Source: Mageeibacillus sp. UBA5442 (GTDB lineage: Bacteria; Bacillota; Clostridia; Saccharofermentanales; DTU023). From it: a DNA stretch of 38,345 bases. Shown here piece by piece: positions 1 to 8,008 of the stretch. The translations under genes were made by a program, and so were the position numbers. How positions within the stretch are numbered: position 1 is the first letter of the stretch; each line of letters opens with the position of its first letter. The stretch covers positions 1 to 38,345 of the forward strand of contig DIRG01000012.1 in NCBI GenBank assembly GCA_002427475.1. The letters run 5' to 3'. The notes beneath the pieces are model-generated. The model made no database searches. It was not told the DNA's origin and worked only from the letters and a program-made list of their open reading frames with translations.

Positions 1-1290
1 GATGAGGTTAACATCTACTGTGAAGATGGGCTGATTGTCGACATCAGCACAAACACACATGAGGCAGATGAAGTTATTGATGGAACCGACATGCTCTGTT
101 TTCCAGGCTTTATTAACACTCATCATCACCTGTATCAGATTTTCAGCAGAAACCTACCTCAGACGCAAAACAAGGAACTCTTTGAATGGCTCCGGATTAA
201 CTACGAAATCTGGAAAAACTTAGACGAGGATACGGTGTATTTCTCATCCAAAGTGGGCATGGCGGAGCTGATGAAAAATGGTTGTACAACCGTCTCCGAC
301 CATCATTACGTTTTCCCGAAGGACACCGGGGATCTGATCGGTGCTCAAATCAGAGCTGCCGATGAGCTCGGCATTCGTACACACCTAACCCGCGGCAGCA
401 TGGATTTGTCGAAAAAGGACGGCGGTCTACCTCCCGATTCAGTAGTCCAGACTGTCGATGAAATCCTCAAAGACAGCGTCGAACTGGTAGAGAAATACCA
501 CGACCGTTCTTTCCAAGCCATGCATCGTCTAGCGCTGGCACCCTGCTCCCCCTTCTCCGTCTCTGACACCCTCTTGCGCGAAAGCGCCAAGCTGGCACGC
601 GAACTAGACGTCCGTCTTCACACCCATTTAGCCGAAACAAAAGACGAAGAAGATTATACTCTTGAGCATTTCAACATGAGACCTCTGGAATACATGCAGA
701 GTTTAGGCTGGGTCGGTGACGACGTTTGGTATGCCCACGGCATACATTTTAATACTGAAGAACTACAAGTTTTGGCCGATACAGGCACCGGAGTCTGCCA
801 CTGCCCGACATCAAACTTGAGTCTGTCTTCCGGAGTAGCCCGCATCCCCGAGATGATGGAATTGGATATTCCGGTCGGCTTGGGCGTCGACGGCTGCGCA
901 GCCAATAACGGGATGAGCATTTTAGAAGAAATTCGCAGCGGCTATCTCATGCATCGCTTAAATACGCCCGATAACGGCGTGTCTGGTTACGACATGCTCA
1001 AACTGGCCACAATGGGCGGCGCCAGAGTACTTGGTCGCGAGAAAGAAATCGGCTCAATAGAGCTCGGCAAATGCGCAGACTTGATTTTGCTTACGGTCAA
1101 CAGCCTAGATCTGGTAGGGGCTTACTATGATCCGATGTCCATTTTGGGCACAGTCGGCATCAAAAATCACGTCGACTATACCGTCGTCAATGGTAAGGTA
1201 ACGGTACGTGATGGCAAAGTGGTCGACATGGATGAAGACAAACTGATTGCCGATGCCAACCAAGAAGTCATTAGGTTCCTTGAAGCCTGA
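1..1290 (+). CDS. 8-oxoguanine deaminase-like amidohydrolase (5' partial)
   Basis: Metal-dependent amidohydrolase that probably deaminates an oxidised or substituted purine (8-oxoguanine to urate is the best guess). The reading frame is open to the left edge, and the residues before the first internal ATG (position 91) fit the usual N-terminal beta-sandwich, ending in IDGTDMLCFPGF, so the true start lies outside the window. The metal-binding strand-1 motif NTHHHLYQ is present, followed by SDHHYVFP, HTHLAET, YAHGIHF and the late Asp in GLGVDGCAANNG. This HHHLYQ/DHHYVFP pattern is what I associate with 8-oxoguanine and hydroxyatrazine-type deaminases rather than guanine or cytosine deaminase. 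Downstream is a purine nucleoside phosphorylase, which supports a purine role. Substrate is inferred; another N-heterocycle deaminase remains possible. Confidence 0.8.
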   Translation, partial: DEVNIYCEDGLIVDISTNTHEADEVIDGTDMLCFPGFINTHHHLYQIFSRNLPQTQNKELFEWLRINYEIWKNLDEDTVYFSSKVGMAELMKNGCTTVSDHHYVFPKDTGDLIGAQIRAADELGIRTHLTRGSMDLSKKDGGLPPDSVVQTVDEILKDSVELVEKYHDRSFQAMHRLALAPCSPFSVSDTLLRESAKLARELDVRLHTHLAETKDEEDYTLEHFNMRPLEYMQSLGWVGDDVWYAHGIHFNTEELQVLADTGTGVCHCPTSNLSLSSGVARIPEMMELDIPVGLGVDGCAANNGMSILEEIRSGYLMHRLNTPDNGVSGYDMLKLATMGGARVLGREKEIGSIELGKCADLILLTVNSLDLVGAYYDPMSILGTVGIKNHVDYTVVNGKVTVRDGKVVDMDEDKLIADANQEVIRFLEA

Positions 1291-1342
1291 TACTAAACGA
1301 TGACAAAAGCTGATTTAAATTTACTTAGATGAAAGGATTCAC

Positions 1343-2158
1343 ATGTTAATAAATAAAGTTTCTGAGAGCATTGCTCACATTCGCACAGTTACAGATAGAA
1401 CGCCTGAACTGGCTTTGGTCTTAGGCAGCGGCCTCGCACCAATCGCAGAGAAATTGGAAAACAAAGTGATACTTCCCTACGAAGATATCCCGCATTTTCA
1501 AATGTCCAACGCCCCCGGCCATAAGAGCAGACTGATTTTCGGCGACCTAAACGGCGTCTCCATCCTCTGCATGCAAGGCAGGCAACATTACTACGAAGGC
1601 TACACAATGCAGGAGCTGACTTATCCGGTTAGAGTAATGGCGAAACTGGGAATAAAAAAGCTCATCTTAACCAACGCTTGTGGCGGACTTGACCCTGCAA
1701 TGGTCCCCGGAGATTTAATGCTGATCACGGACCATATTAACTTCATGGGAGACAATCCTCTAATTGGCGCTAATGAAGAAGATTTTGGCGAGCGTTTCCC
1801 CGACATGACTCAGGTTTATCACCCTGAGTTGCGTGCAATCGCTGAGAAGGCCGCGGACGATTTAGATATTGAGCTGAAGCAGGGTATCTACATCAGCTAT
1901 TCAGGTCCGAGCTTTGAAACTCCTGCCGAAATCCGCATGATGCAAAATTGGGGCGGCCACGTCGTAGGCATGTCCACCGTGCCGGAAGCGATCGTCGCAG
2001 CACACTCCGGCGTCAAGGTTCTCGGAATTTCCTGCATTACCAACCTGGCCGCAGGCATTCTTGATCAGCCTCTTTCATCAGATGAAGTCCTAGTGGCCGC
2101 AGGTGAGGCCAGCGGCAAGTTCGTGAATTTGCTTACTGAAATCGTCACCCGACTTTAA
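1343..2158 (+). CDS. punA: Purine nucleoside phosphorylase, trimeric (PNP-I) type
   Basis: Cytosolic enzyme that phosphorolyses inosine/guanosine-type nucleosides to the free base and ribose 1-phosphate. At 271 residues it has the normal length. Family landmarks are visible: the phosphate loop LGSGLAPIAE near residue 28, the His in QGRQHYYEGY, TNACGG, the substrate Glu region SGPSFETPAE, and the base-contacting Asn in CITNLAAG. AAGGA lies about 7 bases before the ATG. It follows the amidohydrolase by 52 bases without a visible terminator, so the two are probably cotranscribed, and it ends before a shared terminator. It is unrelated in sequence to the hexameric DeoD-type enzyme at 5731, so the cluster carries both PNP folds. 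Confidence 0.93.
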   Translation: MLINKVSESIAHIRTVTDRTPELALVLGSGLAPIAEKLENKVILPYEDIPHFQMSNAPGHKSRLIFGDLNGVSILCMQGRQHYYEGYTMQELTYPVRVMAKLGIKKLILTNACGGLDPAMVPGDLMLITDHINFMGDNPLIGANEEDFGERFPDMTQVYHPELRAIAEKAADDLDIELKQGIYISYSGPSFETPAEIRMMQNWGGHVVGMSTVPEAIVAAHSGVKVLGISCITNLAAGILDQPLSSDEVLVAAGEASGKFVNLLTEIVTRL

Positions 2159-2191
2159 TAGGGACCGACAGTCGTTTACGCTTATATCATG

Positions 2192-2222
2192 TGTAGCTCA
2201 GTTTTTTATAAATTGAGCTACA
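2192..2222. terminator. Bidirectional rho-independent terminator
   Basis: TGTAGCTCA (2192-2200) pairs with TGAGCTACA (2214-2222), and the stem can extend inward by G-T and A-T pairs. The T-run lies inside the loop. It sits between the convergent punA and Crp-family genes and overlaps the stop codon of the latter, so it probably serves both. Confidence 0.7.
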
Positions 2223-2817
2223 TATCCAAGCGGATCGATCCGCCCGACACGACGATGAGCTTTTTGCTTTGGAGTTCTGCTAATGAACGATTGAGGCTGC
2301 GGATAGACACCCCAGCCATCTCTGCAAGCACATTCTTGCTGTAGAGGAAATGACCTTTTTCATCCAAATTATCCTGAATTAAGCGGAAGACCTTTTCACG
2401 CAGAAACATGAATTCTGCGTTAATTTTGGAGTCTCCGGACTGCAAGAGCCTTTCGCAAAGAGCACGTAAGATGTGCAGGCTGAAAGCAGAGCAGTCTTCG
2501 TACAAGTCCATAAATTGCTCTTTTGTGATTTTATACAATTCACAATCAGTGAGAGCGATGATGGAGCGATCATAGTAGGACAGTCCGAGCATCTCCATTT
2601 CTCCAAAAAAATCATTAGCATGAAAAATATCTAAAATGATCGCCTTTGTGTTAGCTTCTTCGTATATGAGCTTAGCGACACCTTTTTTTAAAACATAAAA
2701 GTACTGAGCGGGGTGGATGGTGGTCGTAATGGCTTCCCCTTGCTTCACACTAAGTTCAGTGTAATCTGGACAATAGCGGAGTATTAAGTCAGACAGTGTC
2801 AGTTCTCTTTGCTTCAT
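2218..2817 (-). CDS. Crp/Fnr-family transcriptional regulator
   Basis: A 199-residue regulator with an N-terminal cyclic-nucleotide-binding-like beta-barrel (about residues 20-115; note GVAKLIY and FHANDFFGEMEML) and a C-terminal winged helix-turn-helix (about 145-199; FLREKVFRLIQDN then LAEMAGVSIRSLNRSLAELQ). There is no Fnr-type N-terminal cysteine cluster, so an oxygen-sensing Fe-S role is not supported. The start is fixed by AAGGAGG 6 bases upstream. It resembles the YeiL/Crp-like group. Its position beside purine genes and facing away from the orphan lipoprotein suggests local control, but no target can be proven. The effector is unknown. Confidence 0.85.
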   Translation of the reverse strand: MKQRELTLSDLILRYCPDYTELSVKQGEAITTTIHPAQYFYVLKKGVAKLIYEEANTKAIILDIFHANDFFGEMEMLGLSYYDRSIIALTDCELYKITKEQFMDLYEDCSAFSLHILRALCERLLQSGDSKINAEFMFLREKVFRLIQDNLDEKGHFLYSKNVLAEMAGVSIRSLNRSLAELQSKKLIVVSGGSIRLDM

Positions 2818-2969
2818 TGGCGCCTCCTTCTTAATGATTGTTTAAGAATATGCATTTTAGCTTATAAATATATCCTAGTTCATAAAAAAACTATTATCAA
2901 TTTTCCAGAGAACCCTCCATAGAGCGACCCCAGAAGATATCCCGAATTTGCAGAATTACATTTGTGCTT

Positions 2970-3009
2970 ATTGTCCAAAAAACAAGTTTAGAAATGTGGA
3001 CAATTGTCC
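2970..3009. promoter_or_regulatory. Candidate operator: perfect 12-bp palindrome plus extra half site
   Basis: GGACAATTGTCC (2998-3009) is a perfect palindrome, and a further ATTGTCC half site lies at 2970-2976. The element is in the divergent gap between the Crp-family gene and the orphan lipoprotein gene, about 70 bases before the latter. The spacing does not match a classic Crp/Fnr site, so the binding protein is unknown. A pause or attenuator hairpin formed by 2970-2976 with 2998-3004 is an alternative. Confidence 0.35.
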
Positions 3010-3079
3010 TTCAAAAAACAATTCCTCCACTCTATATTTAAGAAGGAACATTAGATATAAGTGCGTTATAGGAGGAAAC

Positions 3080-4231
3080 ATGAAAAGATCGACTAAGATT
3101 TTAAGCGTATTAATGAGTCTGGTTCTTTTGTTTAGCATTGCGGCCTGCTCGAACGAGCCGACCACACCGACACAAGTGCCGGAGACTCCCGTAGAGACTG
3201 TTCTAACAACAGAAGATGCTGAGAAAACAGAAAAACCAAGTGAGACAACTGAACCTGTAGAGGAAGAAATGGAGCAGCGAATTGTTTGCCTAGCTCCAAG
3301 CATGGTCGAGATAGTATATGCTCTCGGCTATGGAGATTCTATAGTTGGCTGGTCTGCTTATACGGACTATCCCGTAGCGGCTACCGAGCGCGATGGCTGG
3401 GTCAGCTACCATTATTATGAAAACATAGAAACAACAGATTTTGATCTGGAAGAAGAACTCAATAAAGATGTCGCAGTAGTATCAAAGTATTACGATTACA
3501 ACGAAGAGTTAATAGAGATCCTTGAGCCGACACTAGTTTTAGGCGAAGGTAGCGACCAAGCAGCAATGGTCGATGAGCTACAAAGCAAGGATTACAATGC
3601 GATTAATTTCCAATGCACAAGTATTGAAGACATTTATGAAATGATGCTGGAGGTAGGCGCGGCAGTCGGTGCTGAAGATACGGCTGAAGAACTTGTGGAA
3701 AGCTATAAGATCAGGATAGCTGAAATCAGTGCCATCACCTCAGAACTTGAACCTGTTGATGTTTATTTTGAGATAGGTCATCAGTTCGATTTTGGCGAGT
3801 ACGGAATCTTCGGCCCATATACTGAGGGCAGCAATACACCCTTAGATGAGATGATCAAGATTGCTGGTGGCAATAATATCTTTGACGACTTAGAAGGTTA
3901 TGTAGAAGTTGCTTTCGAAGATATAGCTGAGCGAAATCCGGGTGTCATCATGACCCCTTACTGGCCGAGTGCCGGTGAGCACGAAGTGACTACCCTCTAT
4001 GAGATTTTTACAAGACCGGGTTTTGAGACGACTGACGCTGTCGAAAACGGTAGAGTTTACTATTACGATTCGAGCCTGATGAAGCGTTTTGGCCCACGCA
4101 CAGTTACAGCCATAGAGAAATTTGCCTATTTGTTACACCCTTACTACTTTGATAACCCCGACAATTCAGTTTCTCCATGGGAGCTGGGCAAGATCGATGT
4201 CTACGAGTTCCCCGAGCGTCCCCTTGACTAA
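3080..4231 (+). CDS. BtuF/FecB-like substrate-binding lipoprotein (orphan)
   Basis: Extracellular ABC-type substrate receptor of the helical-backbone class III fold used for cobalamin, haem and ferric siderophores. The signal peptide ends in FSIAAC with lipid-anchored Cys23, then a Thr/Pro/Glu-rich tether, then the domain starting QRIVCLAPSMVEIVYALGYGDSIVG, which is the classic BtuF-like opening. The late segment NIFDDLEGYVEVAFEDIAERNPGVIM is also typical. I chose ATG 3080 because GGAGG lies 5 bases upstream and the lipoprotein signal begins there; the longer frame from 2948 adds residues with no signal-peptide logic. No permease or ATPase adjoins it, so it must use a transporter elsewhere or act alone. 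The ligand is unknown. The cobalamin system 18 kb downstream makes a corrinoid thinkable but unproven. Confidence 0.85.
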   Translation: MKRSTKILSVLMSLVLLFSIAACSNEPTTPTQVPETPVETVLTTEDAEKTEKPSETTEPVEEEMEQRIVCLAPSMVEIVYALGYGDSIVGWSAYTDYPVAATERDGWVSYHYYENIETTDFDLEEELNKDVAVVSKYYDYNEELIEILEPTLVLGEGSDQAAMVDELQSKDYNAINFQCTSIEDIYEMMLEVGAAVGAEDTAEELVESYKIRIAEISAITSELEPVDVYFEIGHQFDFGEYGIFGPYTEGSNTPLDEMIKIAGGNNIFDDLEGYVEVAFEDIAERNPGVIMTPYWPSAGEHEVTTLYEIFTRPGFETTDAVENGRVYYYDSSLMKRFGPRTVTAIEKFAYLLHPYYFDNPDNSVSPWELGKIDVYEFPERPLD

Positions 4232-4276
4232 AGAGCCTTAGATGCGGGCATTACGTTAGAGATGGCGAACTAAGAT

Positions 4277-4315
4277 GGTGGCAAATACCTGAGCCCATTC
4301 ACGGGTTTTGCCACC
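4277..4315 (+). terminator. Probable terminator hairpin after the orphan lipoprotein
   Basis: GGTGGCAAA (4277-4285) pairs perfectly with TTTGCCACC (4307-4315), and further pairs form inside (ACC with GGT after one bulged base). The following T-run is weak, so termination may be incomplete. Confidence 0.55.
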
Positions 4316-4356
4316 GTATTTCGAGTGCTGAAGAAATATTTTACAACAATGCTTAT

Positions 4357-4385
4357 TTGCATTAAGATAGGTCTTCTAGTATAAA
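4357..4385 (+). promoter_or_regulatory. Sigma-70-type promoter of the first nucleoside operon
   Basis: TTGCAT (4357-4362) and TATAAA (4380-4385) are separated by exactly 17 bases, about 80 bases before the BMP lipoprotein start. The leader between them and the gene contains a GAGTG/CACTC pairing but no riboswitch that I recognise; in particular no purine-aptamer core was found. Confidence 0.55.
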
Positions 4386-4465
4386 TGTAGAGTGTGCATA
4401 AGTCGGAAACAGCACTCATTAGCACTCAACAATTTATTAAGTAAACAATTACTTAGGAGGAAAAA

Positions 4466-5668
4466 ATGAAAAGATTTAAAACAATCTTAGCCTTAATGCT
4501 GGCTCTAGTAATGGTTTTTTCAGTCGTAGCTTGTAATGGCGACGATGAAACACCAGTTACAGATCCGGATAGAACAGAAGGCGTAGATGAGCCAACTGAG
4601 CCAGTAGATGAGCCAACGGATCCCGTCGATGAACCTGACGGAGAAGAAGGACTGCACGTCGGTATTCTGACAACTTCAGGCATTGATGACGGTTCATTCG
4701 GTCAAGCCTGCTACGAAGGAATCTTGGAATATGTGGCTGCTAACGAAGGCGCCTCAGTCAATGATGTAAAAGAAGACGATATCGGCAGAGTCGTACAGGC
4801 CACAGCAGACATCCTCGCTGACTACGATGCGATGGTTATGCCTGGCTTCCAGTTTGCACCAGTCGGGCCGGTTGTTGCCGATAACCCCGACAAATTCTTC
4901 ATCTTGGTAGACTCATTCCCGACAATCGAGGACGAGGAAGTCGAATTAGACAACATCTTCGCGATGATGTTTAAAGAAGAAGAATCAGGGTTTTTCGCAG
5001 GTATTGCAGCAGCAATGCAGACAGAGTCAAACAAGGTTGCAGTTGTAAACGGAATTGCTTTCCCGTCCAACGTTAACTATCAGTTTGGTTTCATGTCAGG
5101 TGTTGAGTATGCAAATGCACACTACGGAACATCAGTTGAAGTAGTCGAACTGCCTGCTTATGCCGGTGTTGACGTAACAGGCGCTGACGTCGGTGGTAAC
5201 TACGCCGGTGACTTCGCGGATCAAGCCAGAGGCAAACTCATTGGTGAAGCTTTGCTGGCTGAAGGCGTTGACATCATCTTTGTCGCCGCTGGCGATACAG
5301 GTAATGGCGTTTTCGCCGCTGTTAAAGAAGCAGACGAAGGCAACTATGTCATTGGCTGCGACGTTGACCAGTATGACGACGGTGAGGCCGGAGGTAGAAA
5401 CATTATTTTGACCTCAGCTTTGAAAAACATGACCGCCGTAGTAGCTGAACAGCTGCAAAAAGCCCACGATGGCACCTTTGTTGGCCAGAACGCCCTGCTC
5501 GGTGCTGCAGAGGGTGGTACAGGATACGTCAGTGCAGATGGCAGACATCAGTTGACTGACGAAACATTGGAAAAATTAGCAGAAGTCTACACCTTGGTTG
5601 AAGACGGTACGATCGTTCCTGCTTCAAACTTTAACGGACATACTCCGGACAATTTCCCCGGACTCTAG
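4466..5668 (+). CDS. BMP-family nucleoside-binding lipoprotein 1
   Basis: Membrane-anchored receptor of a PnrA/BmpA-type nucleoside ABC importer. The signal peptide ends in VFSVVAC (lipid Cys23), followed by an acidic tether with repeated PVDEPT/PVDEPD units to about residue 60, and then the binding domain (GILTTSGIDDGSFGQACYEG, MVMPGFQF, FFAGIAAAMQ, GCDVDQYDDG, LTSALKNM). The start has GGAGG 6 bases upstream. It leads the operon and is separated from the next gene only by a strong hairpin, which fits the usual excess of receptor over permease. The closest functional analogue known to me is NupN/YufN of Bacillus. The base preference is not readable from sequence; the neighbouring DeoD suggests purine nucleosides. 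Confidence 0.9.
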   Translation: MKRFKTILALMLALVMVFSVVACNGDDETPVTDPDRTEGVDEPTEPVDEPTDPVDEPDGEEGLHVGILTTSGIDDGSFGQACYEGILEYVAANEGASVNDVKEDDIGRVVQATADILADYDAMVMPGFQFAPVGPVVADNPDKFFILVDSFPTIEDEEVELDNIFAMMFKEEESGFFAGIAAAMQTESNKVAVVNGIAFPSNVNYQFGFMSGVEYANAHYGTSVEVVELPAYAGVDVTGADVGGNYAGDFADQARGKLIGEALLAEGVDIIFVAAGDTGNGVFAAVKEADEGNYVIGCDVDQYDDGEAGGRNIILTSALKNMTAVVAEQLQKAHDGTFVGQNALLGAAEGGTGYVSADGRHQLTDETLEKLAEVYTLVEDGTIVPASNFNGHTPDNFPGL

Positions 5669-5684
5669 TTTTTTGTAATTAACC

Positions 5685-5711
5685 AATGAGGGCAGCTTTG
5701 CTGCCCTCATT
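5685..5711 (+). terminator. Intercistronic hairpin/attenuating terminator
   Basis: AATGAGGGCAGC (5685-5696) and GCTGCCCTCATT (5700-5711) form a perfect 12-bp stem with a 3-base loop, followed by a short AT-rich tail. It lies between the lipoprotein stop and the deoD start, so it probably lowers downstream expression or protects the lipoprotein mRNA 3' end. Confidence 0.75.
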
Positions 5712-5730
5712 TATTTAAAGGAGATAAATT

Positions 5731-6459
5731 GTGAGAACAACAACACCAACCCCATCCAATGGAGCAGTAAAAGGCGATTACGCTCGTGTAGTTTTAATGC
5801 CTGGGGACCCTTTGCGGGCCCAATTTATTGCCGAGACCTATTTGGAGAATCCGAAACTTATTAACAGCGTTCGCAACATGCTCGCTTACACAGGAGAATA
5901 CAAAGGGCGCGAAATTTCGGTAATGGGGAGTGGAATGGGAGTGCCTTCCTTTAGCCTTTATGCGGCTGAACTCTTTCAATTCTATGGTGTAGAAGCAATC
6001 ATTAGGGTAGGCTCTGCGGGCGGCACGATGGATCAAGTTAAGCTTCGGGATATAGTTATCGCCACATCAGCTTCCACTGATTCCGTTTACGCCAGACCTA
6101 TGAATTTCCCCGGTACTTTAGCTCCTTCAGCTGACTATGAACTGCTGTCACAAGCGGTCGCTGCAGCTGAAAAAATGGGCGTCAAGCCTCACGTGGGCAG
6201 GATTTTTACCTCTGATTATTTTTATCCCCTGTATAACACTCACGAGATCTTGCGGGATACAGGACATCTTTGTACTGAGATGGAGACTGCAGGTTTATAT
6301 CTAACTGCCCAACGCTACAACAAAAAAGCACTTAGCATTCTGACAATATCTGATCATCTCTTTACCAAAGGCGAGCTTAGTCTGGAAGATCGTCAAAGTA
6401 GTTTCAATGAAATGATCGAGATTGCCTTAGAAACGGCTTGGCTAAATGCTAGCAGATAA
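5731..6459 (+). CDS. deoD: Purine nucleoside phosphorylase, DeoD (hexameric) type
   Basis: Phosphorolyses purine (deoxy)nucleosides, including adenosine in this family, to base and (deoxy)ribose 1-phosphate. At 242 residues it is full length. Visible signatures are VVLMPGDPLRAQ (phosphate Gly loop), VRNMLAYTG (Arg from the neighbouring subunit), IIRVGSAGG, EMETAGLY, the catalytic Asp in TISDH, and the Arg in LEDRQSSF. Alignment by eye to E. coli DeoD places Ser where that enzyme has His4, a residue that reaches across the dimer to the ribose. The start is GTG with GGAG about 7 bases upstream. It lies between the receptor and ATPase genes of the importer, so imported nucleosides would be cleaved on entry. 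Confidence 0.93.
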   Translation: MRTTTPTPSNGAVKGDYARVVLMPGDPLRAQFIAETYLENPKLINSVRNMLAYTGEYKGREISVMGSGMGVPSFSLYAAELFQFYGVEAIIRVGSAGGTMDQVKLRDIVIATSASTDSVYARPMNFPGTLAPSADYELLSQAVAAAEKMGVKPHVGRIFTSDYFYPLYNTHEILRDTGHLCTEMETAGLYLTAQRYNKKALSILTISDHLFTKGELSLEDRQSSFNEMIEIALETAWLNASR

Positions 6460-6481
6460 CAGTTAACTTAAAGGAGGCAAT

Positions 6482-8008
6482 ATGGCAGAGACAATTGTCG
6501 AACTGAGGAATATTACCAAAGCATTCCCCGGTGTTATTGCGAATGACAATATCTCTTTGGAAATCAATAAAGGAGAAATTTTCGCGCTTTTAGGCGAAAA
6601 CGGTGCCGGCAAATCAACCTTAATGAGTATTCTCTTTGGTATGTACGAGCCTGAAGAAGGCGAAATCTACGTACGGGGAGAAAAAGTTAATTTAAGCTCC
6701 TCTAAAGATGCGACGGCACTCAATATCGGAATGGTGCACCAACACTTTAAACTGGTTTCGAACTACACCATTACCGAGAATATCGTTTTGGGAGATGAAC
6801 CCGTCAAGCATGTCGGCCCCTTTTCCTGGGTCGATCTGAAGGGGGCTTCCGAGAAGATCCGAGCCCTGTCTTTGGACTACGGTCTGGAAGTAAATCCCGA
6901 TGACAAAATTGAGGACATTCCCGTTTCCACCCAACAGCGCGTAGAAATATTAAAAATGCTATACCGAGATGCGGAGATTCTTATCTTTGACGAACCGACC
7001 TCGGTTTTAACACCGCAAGAAATTGAATACCTTCTGGAGATCATGGAAGAGCTCCGACGGAGCGGCAAAACCATCATCCTTATTACTCACAAACTGGAAG
7101 AAATCAAACAGGTCGCAGACCGCTGTGCCATTCTCCTGCGGGGGAAATTGGTCGGAGTCTACGATGTTGCGGAAACAAGCACCCAGCAGATGGCCAATTT
7201 AATGGTGGGTAAGGAAATCGATTTCGAGATTCAGAAAGACGAGCAAAAATCCGGCGACATAGTGTTGGAGACAAATGGCATGACAGTCTTCGACGATCGC
7301 GGAGTTAAGGCTGTAGATGATGTTTCCCTACAAATAAGAGAGGGAGAGATACTTGCTATTGCGGGTGTATCCGGTAACGGCCAAACAGAAATTGCGGATG
7401 CCATTGCCGGTCTTATGGATTTAACTGAAGGCTCAATTTTCTTGCACGGCCAAGAAATAACGAAGCTCAGTATTAAAGAACGGATTAATAGCGGCATTTC
7501 CTATATCCCGGAAGACCGCCAAAGAGATGGCCTAATTATGGATTTAAGCCTTTCCAGCAATTTGGCAATCAAGACTTTTGACAAGAAACCTTTTGCCAAA
7601 CGCGGCATTTTGCAAGAAAAAGCCTTTGACAAGCATGCTGAACAGCTGATAGAAGAGTATGACATTCGTAGTGGACAAGGCGCTGATACGATTACCCGTT
7701 CCATGAGCGGCGGCAATCAGCAGAAAGCGATTGTTGCTCGTGAGATTGAGCTGGAGTCGGATTTGATGATATTTGTGCAACCGACCAGAGGTCTGGACGT
7801 TGGCGCTATCAACAATATCCATCGGCAGATCTTGGAAGAGAGGGAAAAAGGCAAAGCCATTCTCCTTGTTTCCTTGGAGTTAGATGAAGTAATGGCCTTA
7901 GCAGATACCATCGCGGTCATCTTCCGCGGGAAAATAATTAAGACCGATCAGGCAGCCAAGCTTTCGAAAGAGGAAGTTGGGCAATACATGATGGGGGTGA
8001 CACAATGA
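6482..8008 (+). CDS. Nucleoside ABC importer 1, duplicated ATP-binding protein
   Basis: Energy-supplying subunit with two ABC domains in one 508-residue chain, as in RbsA/NupO-type proteins. The first domain has Walker A GENGAGKST (about residues 38-46), a non-standard signature (PVSTQQRVEILKML) and Walker B ILIFDEPTSVLTP. The second has a degenerate P-loop (GVSGNGQTE, about 294), a canonical signature SMSGGNQQK (about 407) and an altered Walker B (FVQPTRGLD). This asymmetry is normal for the family. AGGAGG precedes the ATG, and the stop overlaps the next start in an ATGA junction, so translation is coupled to the permease. Confidence 0.93.
   Translation: MAETIVELRNITKAFPGVIANDNISLEINKGEIFALLGENGAGKSTLMSILFGMYEPEEGEIYVRGEKVNLSSSKDATALNIGMVHQHFKLVSNYTITENIVLGDEPVKHVGPFSWVDLKGASEKIRALSLDYGLEVNPDDKIEDIPVSTQQRVEILKMLYRDAEILIFDEPTSVLTPQEIEYLLEIMEELRRSGKTIILITHKLEEIKQVADRCAILLRGKLVGVYDVAETSTQQMANLMVGKEIDFEIQKDEQKSGDIVLETNGMTVFDDRGVKAVDDVSLQIREGEILAIAGVSGNGQTEIADAIAGLMDLTEGSIFLHGQEITKLSIKERINSGISYIPEDRQRDGLIMDLSLSSNLAIKTFDKKPFAKRGILQEKAFDKHAEQLIEEYDIRSGQGADTITRSMSGGNQQKAIVAREIELESDLMIFVQPTRGLDVGAINNIHRQILEEREKGKAILLVSLELDEVMALADTIAVIFRGKIIKTDQAAKLSKEEVGQYMMGVTQ

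Noticed and set aside
2885..2910. CodY-like box near AATTTTC
   Set aside because: CodY is known for nucleoside uptake control in Bacillus, but only the left half of the consensus matches here.
2948..3079. Longer start for the orphan lipoprotein
   Set aside because: The added 44 residues have no ribosome site and would bury the lipoprotein signal peptide; ATG 3080 has GGAGG and a signal sequence.
4386..4465. Purine riboswitch before the first nucleoside operon
   Set aside because: Expected from gene content, but the conserved aptamer core could not be found; only a weak GAGTG/CACTC pairing is present.
4555..4640. Acidic Pro/Asp/Glu repeats in lipoprotein 1 as a distinct domain or mobile repeat
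   Set aside because: They fit an ordinary cell-wall-spanning lipoprotein tether with slight DNA repetition, and similar tethers occur in the other lipoproteins here.
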